Origin: Pseudomonas sp. PSKL.D1
GTDB lineage: Bacteria > Pseudomonadota > Gammaproteobacteria > Pseudomonadales > Pseudomonadaceae
NCBI RefSeq assembly: GCF_028898945.1
Contig: NZ_CP118607.1
Coordinates: forward strand, 2,652,001 to 2,716,000
Length of the DNA: 64,000 bases
Direction: 5' to 3'
Shown piece by piece: positions 9,248 to 18,658 of this stretch (positions within the stretch are counted from its first letter, which is position 1; every line of letters starts with the position of its first letter). Below the pieces are notes generated by a model. The model was not told the DNA's origin and made no database searches. It saw only the letters and a list, made by a program, of their open reading frames with translations. Made by a program: the position numbers and the translations under genes.

Positions 9248-11845
9248 TCAGGCCAGGCGATAGGCGAAATCGCCATCGCTGCCCAGCTCGATGACCAGGC
9301 GTTCAATCGGGGTGTCCTGGGCCATGCGCTCCAGCACGTGCTGGGCCAGTTCCGGCATCAGGGTTTGCGACAGGATGTTGTCGATGTTGCGCGCGCCGCT
9401 GTCGACCTCGGTGCAGCGCGCGGCGATGGCCTTGACCAGTGCCGCGTCGTAGCTCAGTTCGGCCTGATGGTTGCGGGCAAAGCGCTTGGCGATGCGATCG
9501 AGTTTCAGGGCGACGATGCGCTCCAGGATCTGGTCCTGCACCGGGTAGAACGGCACGATGCTCAGGCGGCCGAGGAAGGCCGGTTTGAATACGCGGTTTA
9601 GCTCGTCACGCAAGCCTTCGACGATGGCCCCGGGCGTCGGCATTTCGGTGGCGTTCAGGCAGGTTTGCATGATGCGCTCGGTGCCGGTGTTGGAGGTGAG
9701 GATGATCACCGTGTTACGGAAATTGATCTCGCGGCCTTCGCCGTCGTCCAGCACGCCCTTGTCGAACACCTGGAAGAACAGTTCGAGCACGTCGGGGTGG
9801 GCTTTTTCCACCTCATCGAGCAGCACCACGCTGTAGGGCTTGCGGCGCACGGCTTCGGTCAGCACACCGCCTTCGCCGTAGCCGACGTAGCCGGGCGGGG
9901 AACCCTTCAGGCTCGATACGGTATGGGCTTCCTGGTACTCGGACATATTGATGGTGATCAGGTTGCGCTCACCGCCATACAGGGTGTCGGCCAGGGCCAG
10001 CGCGGTTTCGGTCTTGCCCACACCGCTGGGGCCGAGCAGCAGGAACACGCCGATCGGTTTGTTCGGGTCTTCCATGCGCGCGCGGGAAATTTTGATGCGC
10101 TTGCCGATTTCGTGCAGGGCGTGGTCCTGGCCCAGCACGCGCTCGCCCAGCAGTGCCGGCAGGCGTTGCACGGTGTCAATCTCGTCGCGCAGCATCTTGC
10201 CCAGCGGGATGCCGGTCCAGCCGCTGATGACCTGGGCGATGGCGCCGCTGTCGACCAGGGCATGCACCAAGGGCTGGTCACCTTGCACGCGGGCCAGTTC
10301 CGCGCGCAGGGCGTTGAGTTGCGTGGCATCGGCGTCGTTGGCGGCATCCAGCGCCTTAAGCTGTTCGACCAACGCCAGTTCCTGTTGCCACTGTTCGTTC
10401 AGTTGTTGCTCCTGCTGCTGGGCCGCGAGCAAGGCAGCTTGCAGTTCGGCCAGGCGGCGGGCGTGGTCATGCCCCTTGCCGGCCTCGTGGTCGAGCACGG
10501 CGATTTCGGCTTGCAGGTTGTCGATTTGCCGGCGGCTGTCTTCCAGCGCACCGGGCTGCGACGATTGCGCCAGGGCAATGCGCGCGCAGGCGGTGTCGAG
10601 CACGCTGACGGCCTTGTCGGGCAGCTGGCGGCCGGTGATGTAGCGGTTGGACAGGCGCACGGCCTGCACCAGCGCTTCGTCCATCACGGCCACCTTGTGG
10701 TGTTCGCGCATTTTGCCGAGCAGGCCACGCAGCATGTGAATGGCCTTGTCTTCGTCCGGCTCTTCTACCTTTACTACCTGGAAGCGGCGGGCGAGGGCGG
10801 CGTCCTTTTCGAAGTACTTCTTGTACTCGGCCCAGGTGGTGGCGGCGATGGTGCGCAGCTCGCCACGGGCCAGGGCTGGTTTGAGCAGGTTGGCGGCATC
10901 GTTCTGCCCGGCCTGGCCGCCGGAGCCGATCAGGGTGTGGGCTTCATCGATGAAGAGGATGATCGGGTGCAGGCTGCGCTTGACCTCTTCGATCACCGCT
11001 TTCAGGCGGTTTTCGAACTCGCCCTTGACCCCGGCGCCGGCTTGCAGCAAGCCAAGGTCGAGGGTGTGCAGGGCCACGTCCTTGAGCACTGCCGGCACGT
11101 CGCCCTGGGCAATGCGCAGGGCCAAACCTTCCACCACGGCAGTTTTGCCCACGCCCGCTTCGCCGGTGAGAATCGGGTTGTTCTGACGACGACGGGTAAG
11201 GATGTCGACCATCTGGCGCACCTCGAACTCACGGCCCAGCACCGGGTCGATGCGGCCTTCGCGGGCACTCTGGGTGAGGTTGACGGTGTACTGGTCCAAC
11301 GCCGGGGTTTTACCACCTGCCTTGGCAGTTGCAGCAACCGGGGCGGCAGGGCTGGCCAACGGGCTTGCCTGCTTCGATTCGGCGCTGCCTTCTACCAGTG
11401 CCGCAAGGTTCACGCGCAGGTCATCGGCGTTGACCTTTTCCAGCTCCGGTGCCGAGGCGATGACCACGCGACGCAGTTCGGCGTCGTCCAGCAGGGCCTG
11501 CAGCAAGTGGCCACTACGTACTTGGCCCACGCCGTACTCAATCGAGGCCAGCAGCCAGGCCTGCTCTATCATGCGGGTGATGTGCGGTGACAGTGCCGGG
11601 GTGCGTGTGTTGCCCTTTTTGAACGTGCCCAAGGCGGTGACCAGCTGCGCCTGCAGGCGCTCGGCAACCACGTCGTAGTGGCGCAGGATCGGCGCCAGGT
11701 CGCTTTCGCTATTGTCGAGCAGCTGCAACAGCAGGTGTTCCACCTCGACATCGTAGTGGTGCTCCGACAGGCATAGGGCCGCCGCGCTTTCAGTGGCCGT
11801 GCGGCTGGTTTCGTTAAGCTTGGCGAACAGAGACTTCAGGTTCAC
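9248..11845 (-). CDS. clpV: ClpV (TssH), AAA+ ATPase that recycles the T6SS sheath
   Basis: This Clp/Hsp100 AAA+ protein has an N-terminal Clp-N domain and two nucleotide-binding domains with Walker A motifs GEAGVGKTA and GPSGVGKTE. Walker B segments are ILFIDEAHTL and VVLLDEVEKAH. A Glu/Gln-rich coiled coil lies between them. ClpV disassembles the contracted TssBC sheath. I place the start at the GTG at 11843-11845 (VNLKSLFAKLN in family register), because it overlaps the tssG stop as GTGA; a longer reading to 11884 would run into tssG. That gives 865 residues, usual for ClpV. Confidence 0.96.
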   Translation of the reverse strand: MNLKSLFAKLNETSRTATESAAALCLSEHHYDVEVEHLLLQLLDNSESDLAPILRHYDVVAERLQAQLVTALGTFKKGNTRTPALSPHITRMIEQAWLLASIEYGVGQVRSGHLLQALLDDAELRRVVIASAPELEKVNADDLRVNLAALVEGSAESKQASPLASPAAPVAATAKAGGKTPALDQYTVNLTQSAREGRIDPVLGREFEVRQMVDILTRRRQNNPILTGEAGVGKTAVVEGLALRIAQGDVPAVLKDVALHTLDLGLLQAGAGVKGEFENRLKAVIEEVKRSLHPIILFIDEAHTLIGSGGQAGQNDAANLLKPALARGELRTIAATTWAEYKKYFEKDAALARRFQVVKVEEPDEDKAIHMLRGLLGKMREHHKVAVMDEALVQAVRLSNRYITGRQLPDKAVSVLDTACARIALAQSSQPGALEDSRRQIDNLQAEIAVLDHEAGKGHDHARRLAELQAALLAAQQQEQQLNEQWQQELALVEQLKALDAANDADATQLNALRAELARVQGDQPLVHALVDSGAIAQVISGWTGIPLGKMLRDEIDTVQRLPALLGERVLGQDHALHEIGKRIKISRARMEDPNKPIGVFLLLGPSGVGKTETALALADTLYGGERNLITINMSEYQEAHTVSSLKGSPPGYVGYGEGGVLTEAVRRKPYSVVLLDEVEKAHPDVLELFFQVFDKGVLDDGEGREINFRNTVIILTSNTGTERIMQTCLNATEMPTPGAIVEGLRDELNRVFKPAFLGRLSIVPFYPVQDQILERIVALKLDRIAKRFARNHQAELSYDAALVKAIAARCTEVDSGARNIDNILSQTLMPELAQHVLERMAQDTPIERLVIELGSDGDFAYRLA

Positions 11846-12912
11846 AAGGCGACCCCATCGTAAGGAATGTGGAAGACGGCGCAACGGGAAGGCTCCACGT
11901 CACGGCCAGGGCGTTTGAGCCAGCCCAGCCAGCCCAGGGCAACATTGCCACTACGGCCCAGTTGGGCAGGTGGCACGGCATCGCGTTTGAGGCGCGGGGC
12001 AATTTCAAAGTCGAGCTGCGCACCTATATAGAAGCGCACCAGTTCGACCAGCTTGCGGTAGCAGTCGGTGCCCGGCTGAAAGCGCTGGTAATCGGCCAGC
12101 GACAGCGGGCCCAGCTCGATGCGCACGCACGATTGATAGTCCCAGACCCGGTTGCCCACCACGGCCCCCTGGCCGAGTTGGGCATGCTTGCGGCCCAGCT
12201 GAGTGCGCTGCTCAGGTTGCAGGTGCAGCCAGCGCCCGGCGAACTGCCTGACCTTGATCGGCAGCGAAAAATAGAAGCCCAGCATCACCTCAAGGTTGAG
12301 CGCGTTGCGCGGCTTCTGGCTGAGCAGCCCGGCAAAGTAGCTGAACAGGTCGCGGCGCAATGCCGACGGCTGCTCTTCGAACTTGAGCTTTTGCGCGCGC
12401 GGGCCCAGGCCCACCAGGTTGAGCAGGTAGCCATCAAAGCCCGAAGTGCCGTTGCGCTCGTGCTCGATATGGAATTTGTACTTCTGCCACGCCTCGTAAA
12501 ACAGCGTGGTCATGCGGTGCGAGAAGATGTCGAGAAACGCGTGGGCGGCATCGTCGCGGTACTGCACGTGGCGTTCGAGCAGCAGTTCGGTATACGGGCG
12601 TGGCAAAACCCCCGACGGCCCGACCAGGCCCATGAAGGTCACCTGTACCTCCGACAGCGGCAGGCCGGCCGCCGACACCTTGCCCTCGCGCTCGAAGTGC
12701 AGGTCGCTGACCTCGCTGGCCGGGAACGCCAGCGACAGCTGGGTACGAAAACGCAGCGGGTCTTCGTGCGGCCGGGTTGCCAGGTCCATGCGCCCGGTGC
12801 GGCTGTAGTGCAGGCGGAGCAAGCGCACCAATTGAAAGAATTCGAATCGGTGCGGCTCGGCTCGGGCCTGATCGATCAGACCAGGGGCTGATCGCCAGTA
12901 CGTGCTGGCCAT
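11842..12912 (-). CDS. tssG: TssG, T6SS baseplate wedge component
   Basis: The 356-residue protein starts at the ATG at 12910-12912 (MASTYWRSAPGLIDQ) and has TssG/VasB/ImpH features: FFQLVRLLRL near the start, VSDLHFE, then FMGLVGPSGVLPRPYTE and the late FYIGAQLDFEI segment. TssG pairs with TssF and TssK in the baseplate wedge. The start lies 37 nt inside the 3' end of tssF, an unusually long overlap for this operon, while its stop is joined to clpV by GTGA. A longer in-frame extension upstream is only the shadow of tssF. Confidence 0.95.
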   Translation of the reverse strand: MASTYWRSAPGLIDQARAEPHRFEFFQLVRLLRLHYSRTGRMDLATRPHEDPLRFRTQLSLAFPASEVSDLHFEREGKVSAAGLPLSEVQVTFMGLVGPSGVLPRPYTELLLERHVQYRDDAAHAFLDIFSHRMTTLFYEAWQKYKFHIEHERNGTSGFDGYLLNLVGLGPRAQKLKFEEQPSALRRDLFSYFAGLLSQKPRNALNLEVMLGFYFSLPIKVRQFAGRWLHLQPEQRTQLGRKHAQLGQGAVVGNRVWDYQSCVRIELGPLSLADYQRFQPGTDCYRKLVELVRFYIGAQLDFEIAPRLKRDAVPPAQLGRSGNVALGWLGWLKRPGRDVEPSRCAVFHIPYDGVAL

Positions 12913-14696
12913 TGGACGATTCTCTTTTCTCGTTGTTGGGAACGCAGGGTCAGTTGGGTGAAGCTGTTCATCGAGCAGTACTGCCCAAAGAAGTGGTCCA
13001 GCACCATGCCGAACAGGAACACGCCGCTGCCGGTGAACTGGCTTTCGTCGAGGGTGAGGGTAATGCCCACGCCGCGCACGAAATTGGGCCGCGGGTGGCC
13101 GATGCGGGTGACCACCGGCTCGCTGCTGATGGCCTTGATGCCATTGATTTGTTTGCGCACCGCCGAGGCATTGCGGTAGTTGTACAGCGACAGCAGCTCC
13201 AGCAGCACTTCGCGGCCCTGGCTGACTAGCGATAGGTGGTTCAGCGACAGGTGTGAAATCAACCGCCAGATCAGCCCTTTGCCCAACGGCACGCGTACAG
13301 TGGCGGTGGGCTTGCGCAGGCAGCGGATGTCTTTGATCACCGAGTTGCTGGGGATGTTGAACTCGCCACGCTCGCCGCCAAAAGGCAGCATCAGCGGCAC
13401 ATCCTGGTTGCTGCAAGTAAGCCCGATGCTCAGGGTGTCGCTGCTGCCGTCGATCAGCTCCAGGTCGCGGTCGACCAGGCGAATGCTCATGGCCGTGGCG
13501 TCACCCTGATTGCGACGGCGCGCAATCCAGAAGCTGGTGTGCGTGGCTTGTTCGCCACGCGGCTCGAAGAACGGCTGGCAGGTGGCTACGTGGTCGACGC
13601 CACCCAGCTTGCGCACGCGCCGCACACGGTCGATCGACACCACTTCGGCCGCGTTGTGCAGGCGGGTGTCGGGTGTGACCGCATACTCGTGCTGGGTATG
13701 AGTGAGCTTGACCGGTTCGGCCTGATGGCGGAACAGGTTGATGATCGGCGTGCAATTGAGCTTGAAGTTGTTGCGGCCGATATTCTGTGTAAGCCGCGCC
13801 AACCGTTCGCTCAGGTCATAGTTGTTGAAGTAGAAGTTGAGCTCGACCTGCTCAATGGCCTTGCCCTGCAGGATGCGGGCGAAGCCACCGAGGTCGAAGA
13901 ACATGAACTTGTCGGGGAAGGTGAAGTACTCGTGCAGCAGACGGTAGCCCAGGAACGAGCGTTCGGAGTAATCCACCAGGCCCTCATCGCGGGCATAGCC
14001 TACGGGCTGCAGCGCGTTAGCGGGCAGTGCGATTTCACGGGTGCGGCCTTCGTCCTGGAAGCTCAAGGTGGCCTTGGCCAGGTTGTTGAACAGCAGCTCA
14101 TACAGTTGCTGCATCAGTGTCGATTCGCCGTCCAGGAAAAACCGCAGGCGCTGGATGTCCATCTGGCCGAACAACGCATCGCTGGTGGCAGCCAGGCGGA
14201 TGCGCAGGCGCGCCACCAGGTCGGCGCTGTGGCCGTTGAACGCCGAGCGCTCCATCTCGGCGAACGACGCCTGTTGCACGGTGACCGGCCACAGCTCTAC
14301 CGGGTAGCAGGTGCGGAACTTGCACACCACGCCGCCCACGGCATTGGCATGCAGTTCGGTGTGGCGGGCCACACGGTAGGCTTCAGTGACCTTTTCCTGC
14401 TTGCCCAGGCTCAGTTCGGCGATCGACATCGACGGCGTTGGGCGCAGGTAATGCGGGTACAGCACCTCAAGGAAGGACTCGACGATTTCCGGAAACTCGT
14501 CATCGAGCTTCTTGTGCACGCGCGCAGACAGGAACGAGAACGCCTCGATCAGGCGCTCGGTATGCGGGTCTTCGCAGTTGTCGCCTTCAATCAGCAGCCG
14601 AGAAGCAATTTTCGGGTACTGGGCGGCAAACTCCTGGCCGAGGAAGCGCAGGTGCGACAGTTCCTTTTCGTAATAGGGCAGCAGTTCGTCGAGCAT
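12876..14696 (-). CDS. tssF: TssF, T6SS baseplate wedge component
   Basis: The 606-residue protein has the TssF/VasA/ImpG N-terminus (LLPYYEKELSHLRFLGQEFA, with YPKIASRL next) and family length. It forms the baseplate wedge with TssG. Its start codon shares one base with the tssE stop (TGATG) and its last 37 nt overlap tssG, so tssE-tssF-tssG are probably translated as a coupled block, consistent with fixed stoichiometry in the wedge. Confidence 0.96.
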   Translation of the reverse strand: MLDELLPYYEKELSHLRFLGQEFAAQYPKIASRLLIEGDNCEDPHTERLIEAFSFLSARVHKKLDDEFPEIVESFLEVLYPHYLRPTPSMSIAELSLGKQEKVTEAYRVARHTELHANAVGGVVCKFRTCYPVELWPVTVQQASFAEMERSAFNGHSADLVARLRIRLAATSDALFGQMDIQRLRFFLDGESTLMQQLYELLFNNLAKATLSFQDEGRTREIALPANALQPVGYARDEGLVDYSERSFLGYRLLHEYFTFPDKFMFFDLGGFARILQGKAIEQVELNFYFNNYDLSERLARLTQNIGRNNFKLNCTPIINLFRHQAEPVKLTHTQHEYAVTPDTRLHNAAEVVSIDRVRRVRKLGGVDHVATCQPFFEPRGEQATHTSFWIARRRNQGDATAMSIRLVDRDLELIDGSSDTLSIGLTCSNQDVPLMLPFGGERGEFNIPSNSVIKDIRCLRKPTATVRVPLGKGLIWRLISHLSLNHLSLVSQGREVLLELLSLYNYRNASAVRKQINGIKAISSEPVVTRIGHPRPNFVRGVGITLTLDESQFTGSGVFLFGMVLDHFFGQYCSMNSFTQLTLRSQQREKRIVQWPARTGDQPLV

Positions 14697-15178
14697 CAGT
14701 TGAGGTTCTGCACTTTGTATTCCTGGGTGTTGACCTGCAGCACGGCGTCAAACGACACCTGGCGGCTGATGTCCTGCAAACGCAACACGGCGTCTACGCG
14801 GAAGGTCAACATGCGGTGGCCATCCTGCTGGGCCAGCAGCTGCACGCGCACCCGGCGAAAACGCCGGTCGCCGGTGCTGATCGCCCGCTCCAGCTGTTGC
14901 TGGATGAGCCGGCGATCATGGGGGTCGAGCACGCTGCGGCTGATGAAGTCGGGCATGCCGTATTCAAGGATGGAACCCTCCAGCTGTTTAAAGCCTTCGA
15001 GCTCCTCGGCCACCAGGGACTGGCGAGTGTTCACCAGCACCTCGAGGTCGCGCACGATGCTGGCCTTGTACTCGGCCAGCGAGCAGGTGCGCTGCACAGC
15101 CGGCTCGGCCGACTGGAACGGGCGATCGTCCAGCAGTCGGTCAAGCAGCGAGGGCAGCAAGCGGGCCTGGTTACTCAT
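14696..15178 (-). CDS. tssE: TssE, gp25-like T6SS baseplate protein
   Basis: The 160-residue protein carries the gp25-like lysozyme-fold domain of TssE. The conserved segment ILEYGMPDF near residues 70-80 corresponds to the LNYGLPDF-type motif of the family, followed by a basic RRVRVQLL segment. TssE joins the sheath to the baseplate; despite the family name it is structural, not a lysozyme. It lies 27 nt after tssC and shares one base with tssF. Confidence 0.93.
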   Translation of the reverse strand: MSNQARLLPSLLDRLLDDRPFQSAEPAVQRTCSLAEYKASIVRDLEVLVNTRQSLVAEELEGFKQLEGSILEYGMPDFISRSVLDPHDRRLIQQQLERAISTGDRRFRRVRVQLLAQQDGHRMLTFRVDAVLRLQDISRQVSFDAVLQVNTQEYKVQNLN

Positions 15179-15205
15179 GTGTCATCCCTGTACACGGTGC
15201 CTGAA

Positions 15206-16708
15206 TCAGCCGCGAGCGCCTTGCGGCAGCTCGGCAACCAGGCGCAACGAGGCGGTCAGTTCATCCAGCTGGTAGTGCGGGCGCAGGTAGGTGACGGCCT
15301 TATACACGCCTGGCTTGCCTGGCACTTCGAACACCTCGGCGCGGGCTTCGCGCAGCGGGAACTTGGCCTTGGCCTCCTGGCTGGCGGTGTCGTCGAGCAG
15401 CACATAGCTGGCCAGCCACTGGTTGAGGAAACGCTCAACGTCCATGCGCGAGGCGAAGCTGCCGATCTTGTCGCGCATGATTGCCTTCATGTAATGGGCA
15501 ATGCGCGATGTGGCGAAGATGTACTGCAGTTGCGCCGACAGGCGTGCGTTGGCGTTGGCGATGTCGGTGTTGTACTGCTTTTGCTTCTGCGCCGACTGGG
15601 TGCCGAAGAACGCGGCGTAGTCGGTGCCCTTGCAGTGCACCAGGGGGATGAAGCCCAAATCCGACAGCTCTTTTTCGCGGCGGTCGGTGATGGCGATTTC
15701 GGTCGGGCACTTGAGGGCGATTTCGCCGTCATCGGTTTTGAAGGTGTGGGTTGGCAAACCTTCAACCAGGCCACCACCTTCGACGCCGCGAATGGCCACG
15801 CACCAGCCGTAGCGGGAAAACGCGTCGGTCACGCGGGTGCCCAGGGCGTAGGCGGCGTTCATCCACAGGTACTTGTTGTGGTCGCGGCCGTCGACGCTTT
15901 CGACGAAGTTGAATTCTTCCACCGGCGCGGTATCCGGGCCATAAGGCAGGCGGCCGAGCACGTGGGGCAGGGTGAGGCCGACATAGCGCGAGTCTTCCGA
16001 GGCGCGGAACGACTTCCACTTGGCGTATTCGACGGTGTCGAAGATTTTGGCCAGGTCACGCGGGCCGGACATTTCGGTGAACGAGTCCCAGCCGAACAGC
16101 TCCGGCGAGGCTGCCGAAATGAACGGCGCGTGGGCCGCGGCGGCCACGTGCGAGATCTCTTCGAGCAGGTACATGTCTTCGGGGCTGCGCTTGAACTCGT
16201 AGTCGCCGATCAGCATGCCGAACGGCGCGCCACCAAACGTGCCGTACTCTTCTTCGTACACCTTCTTGAACAGCGCGCTCTGGTCGAATTCGCTGGCGGC
16301 CTTCAGGTCGCGCACCAGGTCTTTCTTCGAGGCGTTGAGCAGGTGGATTTTCAGCGTGGTGCTGGTTTCGGTCTGGTCGACCTGGTACTTCAGGCCGCGC
16401 CAGGAGGCTTCCAGCTGCTGGAATTCACGGGCGTGCATGATCTCGTTCATCTGCTCGGAGAGCATCGAGTCGATCTCGGCAATGCGCGCGTCGAGCACGG
16501 CGATCAGGTCTTTGCTCGGGGTCATTTCGCCCTCGAGTACCTGGTTCACCAGTTCGCCGATCAGGTCGCGGGTGCGGTTGCGCTCGGTGTCGGAGCGGGC
16601 CACACGGCTTTGCGAAATGATGCTGTCGAGCAGCGAAGCCTGCGGGGCGAAGTTTTCCACTTCGACCAGGTCGGTGTCCTGTTGCGGCAGTGTTTGCTTG
16701 TCGGTCAT
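15206..16708 (-). CDS. tssC: TssC, T6SS contractile sheath large subunit
   Basis: The 500-residue protein is a standard TssC/VipB/EvpB. Typical segments are EFQQLEASWRGLKYQV, FGMLIGDYEF and a C-terminal half beginning near FIPLVHCKGTDYA. It assembles with TssB into the contractile sheath around the Hcp tube. It lies 14 nt downstream of tssB, as in nearly all T6SS clusters. The frame is intact and the length usual. Confidence 0.97.
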   Translation of the reverse strand: MTDKQTLPQQDTDLVEVENFAPQASLLDSIISQSRVARSDTERNRTRDLIGELVNQVLEGEMTPSKDLIAVLDARIAEIDSMLSEQMNEIMHAREFQQLEASWRGLKYQVDQTETSTTLKIHLLNASKKDLVRDLKAASEFDQSALFKKVYEEEYGTFGGAPFGMLIGDYEFKRSPEDMYLLEEISHVAAAAHAPFISAASPELFGWDSFTEMSGPRDLAKIFDTVEYAKWKSFRASEDSRYVGLTLPHVLGRLPYGPDTAPVEEFNFVESVDGRDHNKYLWMNAAYALGTRVTDAFSRYGWCVAIRGVEGGGLVEGLPTHTFKTDDGEIALKCPTEIAITDRREKELSDLGFIPLVHCKGTDYAAFFGTQSAQKQKQYNTDIANANARLSAQLQYIFATSRIAHYMKAIMRDKIGSFASRMDVERFLNQWLASYVLLDDTASQEAKAKFPLREARAEVFEVPGKPGVYKAVTYLRPHYQLDELTASLRLVAELPQGARG

Positions 16709-16722
16709 CGTCTGGCTCCTGC

Positions 16723-17253
16723 TTACTCTTTGCCGTCGGCGGGGGCGGCGGCTTCGCGGCCGAATTCCTTGCCCAGGGTTTTCAGTTTTTCGGTGTTCTG
16801 CAGCACGTCCATCAACAGCTCTTCAAGCTTGTCGTTACCGCCCATCTTGTTGCGCAGGTCGGCCAGCTTGTTGCGCACTTCCAGCAGCTTGCGCAGCGGC
16901 TCTACCTGCTTGACCACGTTTTGCGGCTCGAAGTCTTCGAGGCTGTTGAAGTTCAGCTCCACGCCCAGCTGGGTGCCGTTTTTGGCCAGGGTGTTGTCGA
17001 CGCGGTAGGTCAGGCGCGGCTTGATGCCCCGGAGCACGCCGTTGAAGTTGTCGCGGTCGATGAAGACGAACTTGCGGTCCTTGAGCTTGGGCAAAGGCTC
17101 CAGCGGGTTGCCGGAGAAATCGCCCAGCACGCCGACGACGAAGGGCAGCTCCTTTTTCTCGATGGCATCGCCGATGTCCACGTCGTAGGTGATATGGACC
17201 CGAGGGGCGCGAACGCGGTCGAGTTTGTGCTGGGTGCTTTCCTTTTTCGCCAT
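16723..17253 (-). CDS. tssB: TssB, T6SS contractile sheath small subunit
   Basis: I choose the ATG at 17251-17253 (MAKKESTQHKLDRVRAPRV) because GGAG lies 8 nt upstream; this gives 176 residues. A longer in-frame reading starts at 17274. The segment VHITYDVDIGDAIEKKELPF and the following VVGVLGDFSGNP are classic TssB/VipA, and the C-terminal helices supply the ClpV-interacting sheath surface. It is separated from the upstream unknown gene by 64 nt containing a GC-rich hairpin and is followed closely by tssC. Confidence 0.96.
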   Translation of the reverse strand: MAKKESTQHKLDRVRAPRVHITYDVDIGDAIEKKELPFVVGVLGDFSGNPLEPLPKLKDRKFVFIDRDNFNGVLRGIKPRLTYRVDNTLAKNGTQLGVELNFNSLEDFEPQNVVKQVEPLRKLLEVRNKLADLRNKMGGNDKLEELLMDVLQNTEKLKTLGKEFGREAAAPADGKE

Positions 17254-17295
17254 CGTGTTCTCCAGTGCGAGCAATTCGCTGCGAATCAGTGCGCG

Positions 17296-17309
17296 GCCCG
17301 TTACCGGGC
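17296..17309 (-). other. Intercistronic hairpin upstream of tssB
   Basis: GCCCG and CGGGC flank a TTAC loop in the 64-nt spacer between the lead gene and tssB, with further imperfect GCGC/GCGC pairing outside. There is no T-run, so it is not a normal terminator. It could set different expression for the lead gene and the sheath genes, for example by 5'-end stabilisation after processing; that is inference. Confidence 0.4.
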
Positions 17310-17317
17310 GCTGCGCG

Positions 17318-18067
17318 TTACAGGCCTTCGATCGTCAGCAGCAGGCGCTGACGGATGTCGTCGTTCATTTCCAGAATGTTGTCGCGGCCCACCAGCTCTT
17401 CGAAGCTGGTGTTGCCGGCAATTTGCGTGCTGCTGCGAATGACCGAATCGTCGGGCAGTTGCGAGCGTACCGGCGAGCTGATGACGCAGAACGGCAGGTC
17501 GCCAAAACCCTTCAGGCGCTCGAAGCTCAGGCCGTAGCGCAGCCCTTCGAACAGGCGGCCCAGGCCCGGCGATTTGCTCAGGCAGTAGAACAACACCAGG
17601 TAGTGCACCACGAAGCGGTACAGCTCGGCGCTGCTGCGGTTCGGGTCTTTGATGACGTTGCGAAACTGCGCCAGGTCGAAGGCGTGAAAGCCCACCACCC
17701 AACGGGTGGGGCTGGTGATGCGGATGACCTGGCCGCTGGGCTGGAGCACTTTGTCGTACTCCAGCGGGAACAGTTCGGGGGTGGTGCTGATCAGGTTAAG
17801 CGGCACTTCAAGCTCGCTCACCAGCTGGAAGGGTGCGGCCGAGCCAATGCGCTCGTAGAGCTCGATCAGGGACTGGAAATGCCCTTGGGTTTCGCGCCCG
17901 CTGCTGCGCTGGGCGCCTTGCAGGTATTCGCCAAACAGGGTTTGCGGACGGATCAGCGGTGCCACGGTGGCAAGGTAATCCGCCGCCTGCGCCTTCAGCG
18001 CATCGGAGATCGCCCGCGTCTGGCTACGCAGCTTGATCAGTGCTTCGACATCGAATGTCTGTGTCAT
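17318..18067 (-). CDS. Lead gene of the T6SS operon, conserved-looking soluble protein of unknown function
   Basis: I do not recognise a named family. The start is uncertain: ATG at 18065-18067 (MTQTFDVEALIKL) has GGA 10 nt upstream; an ATG at 18082 and a GTG at 18166 are also in frame. The product from 18067 is 249 residues with no signal peptide or membrane helix. It has a helical start and a mixed centre including TSPTRWVVGFHAFDLAQF. Near the end is GFGDLPFCVISSPVRSQLP. I do not see the ImpA-type N-terminus of TssA, TssK motifs, or ImpE/TagJ features. Its place directly before tssB-tssC suggests a baseplate, sheath or regulatory accessory role. That rests on position only. Confidence 0.6.
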   Translation of the reverse strand: MTQTFDVEALIKLRSQTRAISDALKAQAADYLATVAPLIRPQTLFGEYLQGAQRSSGRETQGHFQSLIELYERIGSAAPFQLVSELEVPLNLISTTPELFPLEYDKVLQPSGQVIRITSPTRWVVGFHAFDLAQFRNVIKDPNRSSAELYRFVVHYLVLFYCLSKSPGLGRLFEGLRYGLSFERLKGFGDLPFCVISSPVRSQLPDDSVIRSSTQIAGNTSFEELVGRDNILEMNDDIRQRLLLTIEGL

Positions 18068-18644
18068 CGGTACATCGTCCATGAGCCTGCTTGATCGTCC
18101 TGAAACGCCAGTGGCGTGGACCTGAAAATCGCACCTAATCGGCTGCGGCAATTTGAGTGCTGGCACATGAATATCGAGTTGCCAGCAATGCCGAGTAGGG
18201 CACCCCGCTTTGGAAGAAGTTCCGGCGAGGGCGGCGATTTTTTCCCTGTTTTGTGATGCTGCGCAATGATGGCGCGATGCTATTGAGTGCCTGTTTCGGC
18301 TATTGGAGATAGGGGATTGCCCCCTAAAAACGGGGCGTTCGAGTGTTAAGAACGGTGAAGAAATCGTTTAGAAAAGTTTTTTTCAAAAAGTGAACCAGGT
18401 CGCATTTTCTGCCGCGTGGAAATAGCTTTCGCTTGTAATCGCAATGATGGCAATGCGACGGAATGCGCCGTACGTATGGTGTGCTCGCGTAGTTAACGAG
18501 CACGCGTTTGGATAGTTGCACCTGATGCGAAGATGCTTCTGGGTACCACTGCATTGCGCAAAATCCGAACACTTGCACATGGCCATTCGGGCTGCGCTGT
18601 CGCACAGGGAGCTGCGGCCACAAGCGTGTCGCGTACCTTGTAGA
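18068..18644. promoter_or_regulatory. T6SS operon upstream region with AT-rich tract and inverted repeat
   Basis: About 575 nt without a convincing gene lie between the T6SS lead gene and the IS element. The stretch 18330-18440 is clearly more AT-rich than the neighbours. A perfect inverted repeat, GTGCTCG (18481-18487) and CGAGCAC (18497-18503) with 9 nt between, is a candidate operator or hairpin. The operon promoter must lie here, but I cannot place a confident -35/-10 or sigma-54 site. A sigma-54-like match near 18147-18163 lacks the near-invariant GG. The IS element ends at the far side of this region. Confidence 0.5.
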
Positions 18645-18658
18645 TACTCTGTTGGCGG

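Noticed and set aside
17318..18067. TssA identity for the first gene of the T6SS operon
   Set aside because: No ImpA-type N-terminal motif is visible; kept as unknown and not forced into the missing slot.
18147..18163. Sigma-54-like site on the minus strand (CAGCAC-N5-TTGC)
   Set aside because: Spacing fits but the near-invariant GG at -24 reads AG; too weak to call a promoter.
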